A DNA stretch of 46,448 nt from Acidobacteriota bacterium (GTDB lineage: Bacteria > Acidobacteriota > Polarisedimenticolia > Gp22-AA2): positions 1-46,448 of the forward strand of contig QHXX01000102.1 in assembly GCA_003223135.1 (NCBI GenBank), written 5' to 3'. Of this stretch, positions 45,073-46,448 are shown one piece after another. The notes under the pieces are model-generated. The model was not told the origin of the DNA. It searched no databases and worked only from the letters and a program-made list of their open reading frames with translations. Every line of letters begins with the position of its first letter. Within the stretch, counting starts at the first letter, position 1. Position numbers and translations under genes: made by a program.

Positions 45073-46208
45073 CGCGGAAGCGCCCCCTTCGAGGCCGAGG
45101 CGCCGATGTTCGCCAGCCACCGTTCCAGGCGCCGGATGGCGTCGCGCCGGGGGCCGCTGACATCGTTCGCCCGGATTTCCGGAGAAGCGGCGATCGGCCG
45201 CTCCGCGGTCCGCGGACGCGCGCCGCCGGACTCTGCGCGCGGTGCGGCCGCGGATCCTCCCACCCGCAGGCCAGCCGGCGCGCTGCCCTGCGCCAGCTCG
45301 TTCAGCCGGCGTGCGGCTCTCTGGTTCTCGGGATCGACGCGCAGCATGCCGCGGTACACCTCCATCGCCCTGTCGACCAGGCCCTGGCGCAGATACAGCT
45401 CGGCGAGGGTGTTGGTCTGCAGTGCGTCGTCGTTCGTCTCACCCTCCTCCTGCCGGCGGGGCTCGGGCCAGGGCAAGCCGGCCCCGCCCGCGAGCCCGGT
45501 GGCGGGTTCTCTTGCCGGTGCTAAGGAGGTGACGCCGAGGTCTTCCGGTCGGAAATCGGGCGACGGATCGGGGGAGGGTCGGGTCCCAACACCGGGCCGT
45601 AATGGCGGGGGGGCGCTCGCGGGCGTGACGTGGGGCGCCGGCACGGCGGCTGCCGCGCGGACCGGAGCAGGTGCCGCCGGTGCTTTCGGCGCCGGTGCCA
45701 AGGCCGCGGAAGGTGGCGCGCCGGGCGCGGCGCTCCGCTCCATCAGGGTAGGCGACGCCGCAGGCGGTGCCGCTTGGGGTGAAACCGGTCCGTGGCTCTG
45801 CGTCTCCTGAAGGAGTGCCGCGACCTCCCTGTCGTTCGGGTAGTAACTAAGGATGCCGCGGTAGGTCGCGGCGGCCGCGGCCACATCACCCATCTTCTTC
45901 TGGATCTCCGCCAGGAGCTTCCCAGCCAGGTGATTCTCCGGCTGCAGCTCGAGGACCTCCGTGAAGGCGCGCCGGGCGTTCTCCATATCTCCCGCTTCCA
46001 GATAGGTCCGGCCGAGCGAGATGCGCGCCGTGTGATAGGTGGGATGGCGTTGCAGGCCATCGAGACAGACTTCGATCGCCTCCTTGAACTTGCCGTCCTT
46101 GCGGTACTCCTCCGCCAGCTGCAGAAAGGCCCGCGAGAAGGGATCGCGAGCGATGCGATCCTTCAGGGACTCGATCGTCGGATTGCGTTGTGATCCCGGC
46201 TTTGCCAT
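45069..46208 (-). CDS. TPR protein with Ala/Pro-rich linker
   Basis: 379 residues, cytoplasmic in appearance. TPR repeats at about 20-135 (FLQLAEEYRKDGKFKEAIEV, ARISLGRTYLEAGDMENARR, and a third), then a long Pro/Ala linker (about 140-250) and a second TPR at about 257-300 (LAELYLRQGLVDRAMEVYRG). The C-terminal helix IRRLERWLANI is conserved-looking. ATG 46208 with a weak ribosome site. It overlaps the roadblock gene by 4, so the two products probably act together. Known: TPRs are protein-binding scaffolds. Inferred: scaffold for the roadblock protein. Confidence 0.82.
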   Translation of the reverse strand: MAKPGSQRNPTIESLKDRIARDPFSRAFLQLAEEYRKDGKFKEAIEVCLDGLQRHPTYHTARISLGRTYLEAGDMENARRAFTEVLELQPENHLAGKLLAEIQKKMGDVAAAAATYRGILSYYPNDREVAALLQETQSHGPVSPQAAPPAASPTLMERSAAPGAPPSAALAPAPKAPAAPAPVRAAAAVPAPHVTPASAPPPLRPGVGTRPSPDPSPDFRPEDLGVTSLAPAREPATGLAGGAGLPWPEPRRQEEGETNDDALQTNTLAELYLRQGLVDRAMEVYRGMLRVDPENQRAARRLNELAQGSAPAGLRVGGSAAAPRAESGGARPRTAERPIAASPEIRANDVSGPRRDAIRRLERWLANIGASASKGALPR

Positions 46209-46264
46209 CGCCTAACTGGTTGAATTCTTTGAGGTAAGCGCCGGTCAGGGACCTCGACGCAATG

Positions 46265-46294
46265 ATTATAGAGAATGACGGAAAGCATTGTCAA
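46265..46294 (-). promoter_or_regulatory. Consensus sigma-70 promoter of the TPR-roadblock operon
   Basis: Minus strand TTGACA (46294-46289), 18 bases, TATAAT (46270-46265): both boxes perfect. The start is near 46258, about 50 bases before the TPR ATG. The -35 box partly overlaps the T-tract of the upstream terminator. Confidence 0.75.
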
Positions 46295-46327
46295 AAAACA
46301 AACGCCCCCGACTGGGCAGGGGCGTTT
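46293..46327 (-). terminator. Intrinsic terminator of the upstream gene
   Basis: Minus strand AAACGCCCC (46327-46319), 10-base loop, GGGGCGTTT (46308-46300), then G and TTTTTT (46298-46293). It ends transcripts entering from the right; its T-tract supplies the first bases of the next -35 box. Confidence 0.8.
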
Positions 46328-46409
46328 CGATGCTGAGACCCGCCACGGCTTCCTCCGTCGCGCGCGGATCCCGAAGCGGGTCCCGCCGAGGCGACGGCGG
46401 CCGTGCCGG

Positions 46410-46448
46410 TCAATCCTTGGCGGCCCGCGCCTCCGGAGACGCTTCCAT
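46410..46448 (-). CDS. C-terminal end of an unidentified gene (partial)
   Basis: Twelve codons and a TGA in one minus-strand frame: MEASPEARAAKD. The frame enters from outside the window and the terminator at 46293-46327 lies about 80 bases after the stop, as expected for the end of a real gene. Too short to identify, and the frame is not proven. The 80 bases between stop and terminator show nothing else. Confidence 0.3.
   Translation of the reverse strand: MEASPEARAAKD

Overview
High-GC bacterial DNA carrying a type IV pilus (T4P) locus, a surface-polysaccharide locus and a few housekeeping genes. Nearly every gene lies on the minus strand, so transcription runs from high to low coordinates. 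The pil gene order resembles the Myxococcus/Geobacter arrangement (pilB-pilT-pilC-pilS-pilR-...-pilA, then an ABC transporter, then pilD). With the glycan genes this suggests an Acidobacteriota- or Myxococcota/Desulfobacterota-type soil or sediment bacterium. That placement is inference; there is no rRNA in the window. I see no tRNA, rRNA, CRISPR array, insertion sequence or phage gene, and no gene-free stretch longer than about 300 bases.

Layout in transcription order. (1) 46448-41251: the tail of an unknown gene, a terminator whose T-tract runs into a near-consensus sigma-70 promoter, then a TPR protein, a roadblock/LC7 protein, accB, accC, aroK, a metallophosphoesterase and two small proteins. 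(2) 40993-39794 (plus strand, the only gene on that strand): a GT-C-like membrane protein cut by an in-frame TAG. (3) 39577-32582: pilB, pilT, pilC, pilS, pilR. (4) 32491-28278: two large multi-spanning membrane proteins (YfhO family and a GT-C-like protein). (5) 28126-27570: pilA with its own sigma-54 promoter and intrinsic terminator. (6) 27527-8277: about 19 kb of polysaccharide genes: two O-antigen ligase/polymerase-like proteins with TPR tails, two asparagine-synthase-like amidotransferases, a heparinase II/III-like protein, a fused two-domain oxidoreductase, four glycosyltransferases, a WecA/MraY-like phosphoglycosyltransferase and a UDP-galactopyranose-mutase-like flavoprotein. (7) 8193-3019: ABC ATPase, ABC permease, TPR protein, prepilin peptidase pilD and a PAS histidine kinase. 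(8) 2859-1: a second sigma-54 promoter driving three minor pilins (FimT/GspH-, PilV- and PilW-like). The last has fibronectin-type-III-like repeats and runs off the window.

How it fits together. PilB and PilT are the extension and retraction motors, PilC the platform, PilD processes all four prepilins seen here, and PilS/PilR are an NtrB/NtrC-type pair that acts through sigma-54. The two -24/-12 promoters, at pilA and at the minor-pilin operon, share spacing and nearly all of their sequence, so a single PilR regulon probably covers major and minor pilins. The glycan block sits between pilA and the ABC/pilD operon. It may make an exopolysaccharide or O-antigen. The ligase directly after pilA also allows a pilin-glycosylation role, which is untested. 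Within the operons most junctions are 4-base stop/start overlaps (ATGA or GTGA), indicating tight translational coupling.

Most notable: the matched sigma-54 promoters with a 7-bp inverted repeat upstream; a PilW-like minor pilin fused to FN3-like modules; a PilB/PilT junction at which both proteins lose their usual ends; an amber codon splitting a membrane glycosyltransferase; and a pil locus interrupted by a large glycan cluster.
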